Positions 46,959 to 61,943 of a stretch of 64,000 nt of DNA are shown piece by piece. The stretch comes from Halomonas sp. 1513. GTDB lineage: Bacteria > Pseudomonadota > Gammaproteobacteria > Pseudomonadales > Halomonadaceae. The notes under the pieces are model-generated. The model was not told where the DNA came from, did no database searches, and saw only the letters and a list, made by a program, of their open reading frames with translations. The first letter of the stretch is position 1. The number at the start of each line of letters is the position of its first letter. The stretch lies in contig CP019326.1 of assembly GCA_001971685.1 (NCBI GenBank), positions 3,534,001 through 3,598,000 on the forward strand, read 5' to 3'. The position numbers and the translations under genes are program-made.

Positions 46959-47414
46959 ATGACTCAAGTCGATTTCTACGTCCTACCCGACACCACGCTG
47001 GAGGCCCGGCTGGCCTTCGCCTGCCGGCTCACCGAAACCATCCAGCGCAAGGGCTACCGCCTGCACCTGCACGCCGAAGACGAGGCCATGGCCCGTCAGC
47101 TCGACGAGCTGCTGTGGACCTTCCGCCCCGACGCCTACGTGCCCCACGCCCTGGCCGGCAGCGAGATGGCCAGCCAGGTGCCGGTAGTGATCGGCTGGCA
47201 GGGGCCGCCGGACCCCGCCGAGGAGCACCCCCAGGCGATGCTCAACCTGCATCCCGAGATCCCCGAATGGTTCTCGCGCTTCGAACGGGTCGCCGAGATC
47301 ATCAACCAGCACCAGGAGGTGCTGAGGGCCAAGCGCGCCTGCTGGAAGACCTACAAGGACCGCGGCTACCCGGTCAAGGCGCACCAGCTGGCGGGGCAAG
47401 AGGGCCGCGGCTGA
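46959..47414 (+). CDS. holC: DNA polymerase III chi subunit
   Basis: 151 residues from the ATG at 46959 (MTQVDFYVLP). The chi subunit links the clamp loader to single-strand-binding protein. Conserved GYRLHLHAEDEAMARQLDEL and LWTFRPDAYVPHALAG are present. The frame stays open through repeat B upstream, but no family member has that extension and the repeat is not coding. Flanked on both sides by repeat copies. Confidence 0.92.
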   Translation: MTQVDFYVLPDTTLEARLAFACRLTETIQRKGYRLHLHAEDEAMARQLDELLWTFRPDAYVPHALAGSEMASQVPVVIGWQGPPDPAEEHPQAMLNLHPEIPEWFSRFERVAEIINQHQEVLRAKRACWKTYKDRGYPVKAHQLAGQEGRG

Positions 47415-47468
47415 CTCTCTGGCGTAGTGAAGCTCGGGGCACTTGCCCTGCATTGCCAAGCTTAGGGG

Positions 47469-47570
47469 CGCCGGGGGCAGGCCGAAGAGGGGGTTTGCGC
47501 CATGGATGGCGCAAGGTAGCGCCCAGGGATGGGTTTACAGCGCCCCCTCGCAGGCCTGCCGCCGGATCAG
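47469..47570 (+). repeat. Intergenic structured repeat, copy C (short form)
   Basis: Lies in the 317-nt gap between holC and valS. CCGGGGGCAGGCC/GGCCTGCCGCCGG ends, GAGGGGG/CCCCCTC second stem, TTGCGCC/GGCGCAA inner stem and CCCA-GGGA-TGGG hairpin. The remainder of the gap holds the valS promoter and nothing else recognisable. Confidence 0.85.
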
Positions 47571-47615
47571 CCCCGGGACAACGACGCTGAAACCGGGCCA
47601 GCTCCGAGCACCAGG

Positions 47616-47645
47616 CTGACGCCAAGCGCCTCATCGCGCTATAAT
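47616..47645 (+). promoter_or_regulatory. Probable sigma-70 promoter of valS
   Basis: CTGACG (47616-47621) and a consensus TATAAT (47640-47645) separated by 18 nt, about 85 nt upstream of the valS ATG. It lies just after repeat C. Confidence 0.6.
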
Positions 47646-47731
47646 CGAGCCCATTTTTCGCACGCCTAGACGATTTCCTGCCGCCCGGCGCCACGCCCCG
47701 GCGGCGACCATTTCTGGACCCGGAACGCCCC

Positions 47732-50581
<2,850 letters not shown>

Positions 50582-50582
50582 A

Positions 50583-52058
<1,476 letters not shown>

Positions 52059-52181
52059 TCGGAGTTACGGACATATTACCTACTACCAAAGACAAATATC
52101 GTCTGTTTTGACGGACATATTCGCCCGACGCACGACTGACGAAATCCCGTAACTCCTTGTTTACTCGCTGTTCCCGATTGT

Positions 52182-52197
52182 TGGCATGAACTCTGCA
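52182..52197 (+). promoter_or_regulatory. Sigma-54 (RpoN) promoter of the TRAP/hydroxybutyrate operon
   Basis: TGGCATGAACTCTGCA has GG at 52183-52184 and GC at 52195-52196 separated by exactly ten bases, as in the TGGCAC-N5-TTGC consensus. It lies about 70 nt upstream of the TRAP receptor gene and downstream of the activator half-sites. Confidence 0.8.
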
Positions 52198-52264
52198 TTA
52201 CTCTCGGCAAGCATCGCCCTGCGGCGTTGTTGACCAAGAATAACGATGACCATCAGGAGCTATC

Positions 52265-53377
52265 ATGTCGTTCAATCGCCCTCTCACTTCGCTAGTCCGT
52301 CCCATCGCGCTCGGCGTCACTACCGCTGCCGTGCTGGTGGGCGCCGGCCTGAGCAGCGCCCAGGCCCAGGAACGCGTGCGCTGGCAGGTGCCGATCGCCT
52401 TCCCCTCGCATCTGGTCGGCCTGAGCACGCCGGTGCGCTACCTCAGCGAATCCCTCGATGAGGTTTCGGGTGGCAACATCAACCTGCGCTACTACGAGCC
52501 GGGTGAACTGATCCCGCCGTTCGAGATCCTCGATGCAGTATCCGAAGGCCGCTACGACGCCGGCTTTACCTGGGTCGGCTACGACCAGGGCAGCATTCCG
52601 TCGCTGCCGCTGTTCGCCGGCGCGCCGTTCGGCATGGAGCCCCCGGCCTACCTGGCATGGCACTACTTCGGCGGCGGCCGCGAGCTGCTCGAGGAGATCT
52701 ACGCCGACTACGACGTACACCCGCTGCTGTGCAGCATGATCGGCCCCGAGGCTGCCGGCTGGTTCGCCGAGCCCCTCGAAGATCTCGACCAGATCGACGG
52801 CCTGCGCATCCGTTTTGCCGGCATCGGCGGCCAGGTGATGGAGCGTCTCGGCGCCTCGGTGACCATGATCCCGGGCGGCGAGCTCTACCAGGCCATGGAG
52901 CGCGGCACCATCGACGCCATGGAGTTCTCGGCACCCGCCGTAGACCGTATCCTGGGCATGCAGGAGATCGTCCAGAACTACGTGCTGCCGGGCTGGCACC
53001 AGACCTTCACCACCGCCCACCTGCTGGTCAACAAGGACAGCTGGGAGTCCCTCGAGCCGCAGACCCGCGCGCAGATCGACATGGGCTGCCGCGCCGCCAC
53101 CCTGTACGGCTACTCGGAAAGCGAGATGGAGAACCCCAAGGCACTGCAAGACTTCGAGGATGAAGGCGTCAACGCCCAGGTGCTGTCGGATGACATCCTC
53201 CATGAGCTGCGCCGCGTGACCAATGAGGTGCAGGACGAGATCGCTGCCGAGGACGAAATGTTCGGCCGCGTGCTCGAGAGCCAGCAGGACTTCATGCGTC
53301 TGCACGGCAACTGGCACGTCAAGGGCCATCTGCCGCGCTCCTACTACGCGCCGGAAGAGATCGGTAGCAACGACTGA
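52265..53377 (+). CDS. TRAP transporter periplasmic receptor (TakP-like)
   Basis: 370 residues. Signal peptide ends near SAQAQ (residue 35). VRWQVPIAFPSHL opens the fold; GTIDAMEFSAPAVDRILGM and VLPGWHQTFTTAHLLVNKDSW resemble the TakP group that binds 2-oxo or hydroxy acids, longer than DctP. Arg of LRIRFAGIGGQVME is the expected carboxylate ligand. First gene of the sigma-54 operon. Confidence 0.9.
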   Translation: MSFNRPLTSLVRPIALGVTTAAVLVGAGLSSAQAQERVRWQVPIAFPSHLVGLSTPVRYLSESLDEVSGGNINLRYYEPGELIPPFEILDAVSEGRYDAGFTWVGYDQGSIPSLPLFAGAPFGMEPPAYLAWHYFGGGRELLEEIYADYDVHPLLCSMIGPEAAGWFAEPLEDLDQIDGLRIRFAGIGGQVMERLGASVTMIPGGELYQAMERGTIDAMEFSAPAVDRILGMQEIVQNYVLPGWHQTFTTAHLLVNKDSWESLEPQTRAQIDMGCRAATLYGYSESEMENPKALQDFEDEGVNAQVLSDDILHELRRVTNEVQDEIAAEDEMFGRVLESQQDFMRLHGNWHVKGHLPRSYYAPEEIGSND

Positions 53378-53395
53378 TTCACGCCTGTGATACCG

Positions 53396-53419
53396 CCACC
53401 GGTCGCTTGCGACCGGTGG
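53396..53419 (+). terminator. Intra-operon hairpin after the TRAP receptor gene
   Basis: CCACCGGTC/GACCGGTGG, 9-bp stem with a 6-nt loop, 18 nt after the receptor stop and 34 nt before the small permease. There is no T tract. Such hairpins commonly raise receptor mRNA over permease mRNA by blocking 3' decay. Confidence 0.55.
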
Positions 53420-53453
53420 TTCGTGCATGCCCCTATCGCCACGGAGTGACCCG

Positions 53454-54056
53454 ATGAGCGTTCGTGAACAAGGGTCGGGCGACGGCGAACACGCCAGCCT
53501 CGACCTGCCCACCAACCGCATCAGCCACCTGCTCGACAGTGTCATACTGCAGCTGGGCAAGGCCGCCTCCTGGCTATGGCTGGCGACCCTGGCGGTGGTG
53601 CTGACCAATGTGGTCAATCGTTTTATCCTCGGCCGCGGTTCGATCGCCCTGGAGGAGCTGTCCTGGCACTTCTTCGGCGCCGCCATGGTCCTGACACTGG
53701 CCTACGCCGTGGTCACCAACGACCATGTCCGGGTCGATGTGATCCGCGAGAAGTTTACGCTGCGCACCCAGGCGTGGATCGAACTGCTGGCCATCGTGAT
53801 CCTGCTACTACCCATTCTTTATATCGTGCTGGTCGAGCTCTACCAGTACGGCTATCGCTCGTTTACACGCGGCGAGCGCTCCCAGGCCCCCAGCGGCCTG
53901 CCCTATCGCTTCATCATCAAGACCGTGATCCCCATCGGCCTGAGTCTAGTGGCCATCGCTATCGTGTCCCGCGCGCTGCGCTGCAGCACGCTACTGTTCG
54001 GCTATCCGCGGCGCTTCCTGAGCCCCGCCGAGCGCAACCAGCGCCCTTCTGACTGA
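53454..54056 (+). CDS. TRAP transporter small permease
   Basis: 200 residues, ATG at 53454 behind GGAG. Four helices with VVNRFILGRGSIALEELSWHFF and AVVTNDHVRVDVI, the DctQ signature. Works with the TakP-like receptor and the DctM-type protein encoded 15 nt downstream. Confidence 0.92.
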   Translation: MSVREQGSGDGEHASLDLPTNRISHLLDSVILQLGKAASWLWLATLAVVLTNVVNRFILGRGSIALEELSWHFFGAAMVLTLAYAVVTNDHVRVDVIREKFTLRTQAWIELLAIVILLLPILYIVLVELYQYGYRSFTRGERSQAPSGLPYRFIIKTVIPIGLSLVAIAIVSRALRCSTLLFGYPRRFLSPAERNQRPSD

Positions 54057-54071
54057 ATCACGAGGTTGATC

Positions 54072-55442
54072 ATGGGATTGGAAGAAATTCTCGTACTGGC
54101 GATGTTCGCCAGCTTCATGAGCCTGCTGCTGCTGGGCTTCCCGGTGGCCTGGGCGCTGGCCGGCATCGGCTTCGCCTTCGCCGTGCTCGGCCATGTGCTG
54201 GTGGAGTTCTTCGACGCCGACCTGTGGTTCAGCTGGGGCGGCACCATCGGCGTGCTCGACCGACGCATCTACGGCATCGTCGCCAATGAGCTGATGGTGG
54301 CGCTGCCGCTATTCATCTTCATGGGCATCATGCTCGACCGCTCGGGCATCGCCGAGCGACTGATGAACTCGCTGGTCAAGGTGCTCGGCGGCCTGCGCGG
54401 CGGCTATGCCGTCACCGTGGTGATCGTCGGCGTGCTGCTGGCCGCCTCCACCGGCATCGTCGGCGCCTCGGTGGTGCTGCTCGGCATGCTGTCGCTGGGG
54501 CCGATGATGCGCGCCCAGTACAACAAGTCGCTGGCGGTGGGTACCGCCTGCTCGGTAGGCACCCTGGGCATCCTGGTGCCGCCGAGCATCATGCTGGTGC
54601 TGATGGCCGACCGCCTGGGCACCTCTGAGGCCTCGGTGGGCCGGCTGTTCATGGGCGCGCTGGTGCCCGGCATCATGCTGGGTCTGATGTACATCGCCTA
54701 TATCGTCATCGCCGCCTATATCAAGAAAGACCTGGCCCCGGCGCCCAAGGATCGCGAGCCGCTGAACGCCCGCGCCTTCGTGCAGGTGTTCTGGGCGGTA
54801 CTGCCGCCGATGGCGCTGATCCTGGCAGTGCTGGGCTCGATCTTCACCGGCTTCGCCACCACCACCGAGGCCTCGGCAGTAGGCGCGCTGGGCGCCATGC
54901 TGCTGGCCCTGCTCAACCGCCGCCTGACCCTGACCGCACTGCGCAAGGCGCTCTACCAGACCAGCCGCACCACCGCCTTCATCTTCGCGATCTTCATCGG
55001 CGCGACGATCTTCGCCGCGGTGCTGCGCGGGCTGGGCGGCGACGACGTGGTGCGCCTCGCACTCACCGGCCTGCCGTTCGGCGAGACCGGCATCGTGCTG
55101 ACGGTGCTGGCGGTGGTGTTCCTGCTCGGCTTCTTCCTCGACTGGGTGGAGATCACCCTGATCATCCTGCCACTGGTGGCACCGGTGGTATTCAGCCTAG
55201 GCGTCGATCCGGTATGGTTCGCGATCCTCTTCGCGATCTGCCTGCAGACCTCGTTCCTGACGCCGCCGGTGGGTTTCGCGCTGTTCTATATCAAGGGCGT
55301 CTGCCCACCGGGCGTGACCACCCGCGACATCTACATCGGCGTGGCGCCCTTCGTCGCCATCCAGTTGCTCGGGCTGCTGCTGGTGTTCTGGTTCTCGGGG
55401 CTGGCCACCTGGCTACCTGGTGAAGTCTACGGCGGTCGCTGA
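54072..55442 (+). CDS. TRAP transporter large permease
   Basis: 456 residues, ATG at 54072 (GAGG upstream). About twelve to thirteen helices, PLFIFMGIMLDRSGIAERLM, STGIVGASVVLLGMLSLGPMM and TLGILVPPSIMLVLMADRL are the DctM landmarks. It lies 30 nt before the dehydrogenase gene in the same operon. Confidence 0.94.
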   Translation: MGLEEILVLAMFASFMSLLLLGFPVAWALAGIGFAFAVLGHVLVEFFDADLWFSWGGTIGVLDRRIYGIVANELMVALPLFIFMGIMLDRSGIAERLMNSLVKVLGGLRGGYAVTVVIVGVLLAASTGIVGASVVLLGMLSLGPMMRAQYNKSLAVGTACSVGTLGILVPPSIMLVLMADRLGTSEASVGRLFMGALVPGIMLGLMYIAYIVIAAYIKKDLAPAPKDREPLNARAFVQVFWAVLPPMALILAVLGSIFTGFATTTEASAVGALGAMLLALLNRRLTLTALRKALYQTSRTTAFIFAIFIGATIFAAVLRGLGGDDVVRLALTGLPFGETGIVLTVLAVVFLLGFFLDWVEITLIILPLVAPVVFSLGVDPVWFAILFAICLQTSFLTPPVGFALFYIKGVCPPGVTTRDIYIGVAPFVAIQLLGLLLVFWFSGLATWLPGEVYGGR

Positions 55443-55472
55443 CCGCCCTTCCCCCTCTGTGGAGACAACCGC

Positions 55473-56255
55473 ATGCGCATGACTGACAAGATTGCCCTGA
55501 TCACCGGCGCCGCCGGTGGTATCGGCCTGGCGATTGCCCAGGGCTTCGCCCGCGAGGGCGCCAAGGTTGCCATCAGCGACCTCGACCTGGACGCCGCCGA
55601 GCGCGCTGCTGCCGGTATCCGCGATGCCGGCGGCGAGGCGATGGCGGTGGCCATCGACGTCACCGACGAAGCCGCCATGGATGCCGGCTTCGCCAGGGTG
55701 GTGGACGCCTGGGGCCGCATCGACGTGGCGGTCGCCAACGCCGGCATTCAGCACATCGAAGCGCTGGACAAGCTGAGCTTCGCCAACTGGCGCAAGGTCA
55801 CCAGCGTGCACCTCGACGGCGCCTTCCTGACCACCCGCGCCAGCCTGCGCCAGATGTACCAGCAGCAGGGTGGCGGCTGCATCCTCTACATCGGCTCGGT
55901 GCACAGCAAGCTGGCCTCACCGCTCAAGGCGCCCTATGTCGCCGCCAAGCACGGCCTGCTCGGGCTGTGCCGCGCGGTGGCCAAGGAGGGTGCCGCCCAC
56001 GGCGTCAGCGCCAATGTGATCTGCCCCGGCTTCGTGCGCACCCCGCTGGTGGAGAAGCAGATCCCCGAGCAGGCCCGCGAGCTGGGTATCAGCGAGGAGG
56101 AGGTGATCCGCGACGTGATGCTCAAGGACACCGTCGATCAGGAATTCACTACCCTGGAAGATATCAGCGAGGTGGCGGTCAACCTGGCGGCCTTCCCCAC
56201 GGCGGCGCTGACCGGTCAGTCGGTGGTGGTCAGCCACGGCTGGTATATGCAATGA
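55473..56255 (+). CDS. bdhA: D-3-hydroxybutyrate dehydrogenase
   Basis: 260 residues, short-chain dehydrogenase. It oxidises D-3-hydroxybutyrate to acetoacetate with NAD. Cofactor loop TGAAGGIG at 11-18, NAG motif, catalytic Ser142, Tyr155 and Lys159, and the C-terminal substrate lid ending SHGWYMQ, which is characteristic of this enzyme. Placement between the TRAP transporter and acetoacetyl-CoA synthetase supports the assignment. Confidence 0.92.
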   Translation: MRMTDKIALITGAAGGIGLAIAQGFAREGAKVAISDLDLDAAERAAAGIRDAGGEAMAVAIDVTDEAAMDAGFARVVDAWGRIDVAVANAGIQHIEALDKLSFANWRKVTSVHLDGAFLTTRASLRQMYQQQGGGCILYIGSVHSKLASPLKAPYVAAKHGLLGLCRAVAKEGAAHGVSANVICPGFVRTPLVEKQIPEQARELGISEEEVIRDVMLKDTVDQEFTTLEDISEVAVNLAAFPTAALTGQSVVVSHGWYMQ

Positions 56256-56275
56256 CAGCAGGAGAGACCCCGCAC

Positions 56276-58255
<1,980 letters not shown>

Positions 58256-58286
58256 CAGCCGTTCAGCACGGCATCACGTGGCAGAG

Positions 58287-58315
58287 GATGAGGTCCCGCA
58301 ACGCGGGGCCTCATC
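58287..58315 (+). terminator. Terminator-like hairpin after the hydroxybutyrate operon
   Basis: 13-bp stem with one G-T pair and a 3-nt loop, 32 nt after aacS. The tail is only mildly T-rich. Confidence 0.55.
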
Positions 58316-58372
58316 ACATTCACCGGCTCGGCTGCTAGAATGGCGCAAATCTTACAGCAGCGTGACGTTTTC

Positions 58373-59101
58373 ATGACCCAGCCGCCCTCCTCCTTTCATC
58401 CCCTGCGTATTCTCTTCTACAACCTGCTCGGCATCGCCCTGGTGCTCAGCTGGTGGTCGCCCAATCTGCTGATCTGGGAAGAGCTCGACGACGCGGTGTT
58501 CTTCGTCACCAACGCCTGGCTGCATGACGACAACATGCTGTGGGTAACCTTCGTCGCCGCGGTCAACAACCGGCTGTTCGATGTGGTCAGCTTCCTGATC
58601 CTGCTGGGCCTCTACCTCTGGGCAATCCGCCGCGACCCGCTGCTCGAGCATCGGCTGCTGCGCTGGGGCGGGATCGGTATCACCATGCTGCTCACCGCCG
58701 GCATCCTCAGCCAGGCGGTACGCTACGCCATCCCCTGGGAGCGCTACAGCCCGACGCTGGTCTACGACGACGTCAACCTGATCACCCAGATGGTCGGCTT
58801 CGACACCAAGGACGTCTCGACCACCAGCTTTCCCGGCGATCACGGCATGATGTTGATGCTGTTCACCGCCTTCCTGTGGCGCTTCTCCGGCCGCACGGTT
58901 GGCCTGGCCAGCGCGCTGATGGCCATCGTGCTGAGCTTTCCGAGGATACTCGGCGGTGCCCACTGGTTCAGCGACATCTTCATCGGCGCGCTGGCGATCT
59001 GCCTGGTCACCCTGCCCTGGGTGCTGTGCACCCCCGTGGCACCGGCCACGGCCCGCGGCATCACCCGCGGCATGGTAGCGGTCAAGACCCGGCTGCTCTA
59101 G
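58373..59101 (+). CDS. PAP2-family membrane phosphatase
   Basis: 242 residues from the ATG at 58373; six helices. The phosphatase motifs are recognisable but divergent: FPGDHGMM in place of PSGH, and FPRILGGAHWFSDI in place of SRxxxxxHxxxD, keeping the two histidines and the Asp. Relatives dephosphorylate undecaprenyl diphosphate or lipid phosphates at the periplasmic face. A TAGAAT hexamer at 58335-58340 may be the -10 element. Confidence 0.85.
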   Translation: MTQPPSSFHPLRILFYNLLGIALVLSWWSPNLLIWEELDDAVFFVTNAWLHDDNMLWVTFVAAVNNRLFDVVSFLILLGLYLWAIRRDPLLEHRLLRWGGIGITMLLTAGILSQAVRYAIPWERYSPTLVYDDVNLITQMVGFDTKDVSTTSFPGDHGMMLMLFTAFLWRFSGRTVGLASALMAIVLSFPRILGGAHWFSDIFIGALAICLVTLPWVLCTPVAPATARGITRGMVAVKTRLL

Positions 59102-59153
59102 CCATCAACGCCTGAACAACGTAGCGCTATCGCAATTGCTCCTCAGCGAAGAA

Positions 59154-59336
59154 CGCCGGGGACAGGCCGAAGAGGAGGTTCTACGCCATGGGTTAGGAGC
59201 ACTGCTCCTAACGGGCTGGCCATGGATGGCCAGCCCCGGTCCTGCAAGCGGAGCAGGATGCGAGAGCGAAGCAGGGCGTAGGTAGCGCCCAAGGAAGGGT
59301 TTACAGCGCCTCCTCGCAGGCCTGTCGACGGATCAG
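59154..59336 (+). repeat. Intergenic structured repeat, copy D (long form, 183 bp)
   Basis: Same length and layout as copy A, in the gap between the PAP2 gene and the META lipoprotein. GGGACAGG/CCTGTC ends, GAGGAGG/CCTCCTC second stem, CTACGCC/GGCGTAG inner stem, the same additional hairpin block as copy A, and the CCCA-AGGA-AGGG hairpin. All stems differ from copies A-C by paired changes. Confidence 0.85.
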
Positions 59337-59360
59337 TTCGAGCGGTGTTGAGACTACGAT

Positions 59361-59816
59361 TCAGCGGCGCTGAAAGCCCCCCAGCACGCGACTGTCGCTG
59401 CCGAAGAAAACCAGGCGGTCATGGTCGATCAGGTAGCGGTAGGCGTTTTCCAGCATATCCTCGACGCGCTGGGCGTCGGCCATATCGGGGCAGGCCCGGC
59501 GGGTCGAGGCCAGGTCGCTGACGCGGATGCGGTTGCCATCATCGAACTGCACCCGCCCGCTGAGCTGGTTGCAGCCGTTGCTGCCACTCAGGCGTAGCTC
59601 GCCATTGGCGCGCTCGACCTCGATATAGGGGCGTTGCTCGCCGGACCAGCGCTCGGCGGTGCCCAGCAGGATCAGCTGCCAACGCTCGCCGACCATCGGT
59701 GACTGCTCGGCGCGGGTATCGGGCTCAGGGGCTCGCTCGGGGTCCGGCGCAGGGGAGCGGGCACAGCCTGCCATAACCGCCATCGCCAGCAGCGCGGGAA
59801 TCCATGTCTTGCGCAT
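59361..59816 (-). CDS. META-domain lipoprotein
   Basis: 151 residues with a lipobox (VMAGC, Cys18) after a signal peptide and a proline-rich linker, then a META domain (GERWQLILLGT; LRLSGSNGCNQLSGRVQF; ASTRRACPDM). Relatives such as HslJ are heat-inducible or involved in novobiocin resistance. Its own role is not known. Convergent with repeat D and the PAP2 gene. Confidence 0.85.
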   Translation of the reverse strand: MRKTWIPALLAMAVMAGCARSPAPDPERAPEPDTRAEQSPMVGERWQLILLGTAERWSGEQRPYIEVERANGELRLSGSNGCNQLSGRVQFDDGNRIRVSDLASTRRACPDMADAQRVEDMLENAYRYLIDHDRLVFFGSDSRVLGGFQRR

Positions 59817-59924
59817 CGTCGTTCCTCGGTGAATGACTCCGGCGACAAGAGTGCCGCAAGGCTCTCCGCTTGGCCAGCCCAGCCTGTATCATGGAGTCTG
59901 GACGACACTGCTCACGGAGAGACC

Positions 59925-60329
59925 ATGCTTCACGCGCTGCACAACGACGATCTGGGAAAACTGCTCCTGCGCCTCTCGGTGGGCGGCCTGATGCTGCTGC
60001 ACGGCATCGCCAAGCTCACCAACCCCGGCAGCCTGACCTGGATCGGCAACGCCCTCAGCGCCCAGGGGCTGCCGAGCTTTCTCGCCTACGGCGTGCTGAT
60101 CGGCGAGATCGTCGCCCCGCTGATGGCGATCATCGGCCTGCAGGCACGCCTCGCCGGCCTGCTGATGACGTGCAACATGCTGGTGGCAATCTTCCTGGTG
60201 CATCGCCACGAGCTGCTCGATTTCCAGGCCAACGGCGCCTGGGCGCTGGAGCTGCAGGGTCTGTTCCTGTTCGGCGCCGCCGCCATCATGTTCCTGGGCA
60301 GCGGGCGCACCGCCTACCGGCCGGACTGA
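59925..60329 (+). CDS. DoxX-family membrane protein
   Basis: 134 residues, ATG at 59925 behind GGAGAG. Four helices; LLRLSVGGLMLLHGIAKL, YGVLIGEIVAPLMAIIG and a final GSGRTAYRPD are DoxX marks. Members are linked to thiol/redox stress or organic-sulfur metabolism; the function here is unspecified. Convergent with the glyoxalase gene 16 nt away. Confidence 0.88.
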   Translation: MLHALHNDDLGKLLLRLSVGGLMLLHGIAKLTNPGSLTWIGNALSAQGLPSFLAYGVLIGEIVAPLMAIIGLQARLAGLLMTCNMLVAIFLVHRHELLDFQANGAWALELQGLFLFGAAAIMFLGSGRTAYRPD

Positions 60330-60344
60330 GTAGGTCGGCGCCTT

Positions 60345-60785
60345 CTACCAGCTGCCGGTATTCTCCATCGAAGCCCAGGGCTCGCGGGGCTCAAGGGCGT
60401 CGCCCTTCTGCAGCAGCTCCACCGAGATGCCGTCCGGCGATTTGACGAACGCCATATGGCCGTCTCGCGGCGGGCGATTGATGGTCACGCCGCTGTCCTG
60501 CAGGTGCTGGCAGAGCGCATAGATATCGTCGACGCGGTAGGCCAGGTGACCGAAGTTGCGCCCGCCGGTGTACTCCTCAGGGTCCCAGTTGTAGGTCAGT
60601 TCCAGCTCCGGCGCCTTGAGCTCGGCACTGCGTGCCTCGTCCTCGGGTGCGGCGAGGAAGACCAGGGTGAAGCGGCCCTTGTCGTTCTCCTTGCGGCGCA
60701 CCTCCTTGAGGCCCAGCAGGTCGCAGTAGAAGTGCAGCGAGGCGTCGAGGTCGCTGACGCGCACCATGGTGTGCAGATATTGCAT
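60345..60785 (-). CDS. Lactoylglutathione lyase-like glyoxalase (VOC family)
   Basis: 146 residues. It has [20 protein letters not shown] (metal His6), [15 protein letters not shown] (metal Glu) and [15 protein letters not shown] plus [11 protein letters not shown] (third His and Glu), the four metal ligands of glyoxalase I. It should turn the methylglyoxal-glutathione hemithioacetal into lactoylglutathione. A DUF411 gene lies 31 nt upstream on the same strand. Confidence 0.88.
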   Translation of the reverse strand: MQYLHTMVRVSDLDASLHFYCDLLGLKEVRRKENDKGRFTLVFLAAPEDEARSAELKAPELELTYNWDPEEYTGGRNFGHLAYRVDDIYALCQHLQDSGVTINRPPRDGHMAFVKSPDGISVELLQKGDALEPREPWASMENTGSW

Positions 60786-60816
60786 GGGTTGCCTCCTTGG
60801 CTGATGAGAAACGGCG

Positions 60817-61278
60817 CTAGTCGTGGATGTATTCCTGGAAGATCTGCGGCGCCTCGTGCTGCCCGCCGAAGGCCAGCACCGCATAGTCGTCGACGCGGCC
60901 GGTCTCCATGCCCGGCGAGCCGTGGGGCATGCCGGGCACCGCCAGTCCGGCGACCTCCGGCGACTCCTCGAGCAGGCGCTGGATATCCTGCGCCGGCACG
61001 TGGCCCTCGATGACGTACCCCTCGACCACCGCGGTGTGGCAGGAGGCCATCTCCTGGGGCACGCCGTGCTCGATCTTGACGTCGCGCATCTCGCGGGTGT
61101 CATGCATCTCGACCTCGAAACCGGCCGCCTCGAGGTGCTCGGCCCAGGCGGTGCAGCAGCCGCAGTTGGGGTCTTTCCACATCTCCACCAGGGGGCCTGC
61201 CCAGGCCGCGGTGGAGAAGGCACTCAACAGGCCGATGCCAACCAGGCGGCGGGCGGCAGTAGGAAACAGGCTCGACAT
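60817..61278 (-). CDS. DUF411-family exported protein
   Basis: 153 residues with an N-terminal signal ([11 protein letters not shown]). The core has [10 protein letters not shown], a CxxC-like cysteine cluster of the family, and MHDTREM; ending [11 protein letters not shown]. Members are often encoded with copper or heavy-metal resistance genes and may bind metal in the periplasm. It precedes the glyoxalase gene. Confidence 0.86.
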   Translation of the reverse strand: MSSLFPTAARRLVGIGLLSAFSTAAWAGPLVEMWKDPNCGCCTAWAEHLEAAGFEVEMHDTREMRDVKIEHGVPQEMASCHTAVVEGYVIEGHVPAQDIQRLLEESPEVAGLAVPGMPHGSPGMETGRVDDYAVLAFGGQHEAPQIFQEYIHD

Positions 61279-61331
61279 GGCGACTCCTCGATGCTAACGA
61301 TAACGACCACAGACATTCAGGATACACCAGC

Positions 61332-61895
61332 ATGTCCGCCTACTGTGACCAAGCCCCGGGCCATGAATTCCATGGCCCCTATCACGACCACGAATATGGT
61401 TTCCCGGTCGTCGACGATGACACCCTGTTCGAGCGACTGGTGCTGGAGATCAACCAGGCCGGGCTCTCCTGGCTCACCGTGCTCAAGAAGCGCAACGCCT
61501 TCCAGGCCGCCTTCGAGGGTTTCGATATTGCCCGGGTGGCCGCCTACGGTGAACACGAACGCACGCGCCTGCTGAGTGATGCCGGGATCATTCGCAACCG
61601 CCTCAAGGTCGACGCCGCGATCCACAATGCGCAGGTGGTGCAGAACCTGCAGGCCGAGCACGGCAGCTTCAAGGCCTGGCTCGACCACCATCACCCGCTG
61701 CCCCACGCCGACTGGGTCAAGCTGTTCAAGCGCACCTTCCGCTTTACCGGCCCGGAGATCGTCAACGAGTTCCTGATGAGCAGCGGCTACCTGCCCGGCG
61801 CCCACCGCGACGACTGCCCGGTCCAGGCGCGTATCCTGGCGGCCCGACCGCCGTGGGCGACGGCCGGGAACCCTGTCGCGGATCGCCACTCATAA
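61332..61895 (+). CDS. tag: DNA-3-methyladenine glycosylase I (Tag-like)
   Basis: 187 residues. It removes 3-methyladenine from DNA. Zinc ligands are present: Cys5, His18 (YHDHEYG, usually YHDxEWG), and an HxxxC pair near 156-160 (AHRDDCPV). GLSWLTVLKKRNAFQAAF and KLFKRTFRFTGPEI are the family core. It lacks nothing obvious; the Trp to Tyr change in the first motif is unusual. Divergent from the DUF411 gene. Confidence 0.9.
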   Translation: MSAYCDQAPGHEFHGPYHDHEYGFPVVDDDTLFERLVLEINQAGLSWLTVLKKRNAFQAAFEGFDIARVAAYGEHERTRLLSDAGIIRNRLKVDAAIHNAQVVQNLQAEHGSFKAWLDHHHPLPHADWVKLFKRTFRFTGPEIVNEFLMSSGYLPGAHRDDCPVQARILAARPPWATAGNPVADRHS

Positions 61896-61943
61896 CAGCG
61901 GATCATTCACGCCACGGCGGCGCATCGGGATAACGGGAGCGGT

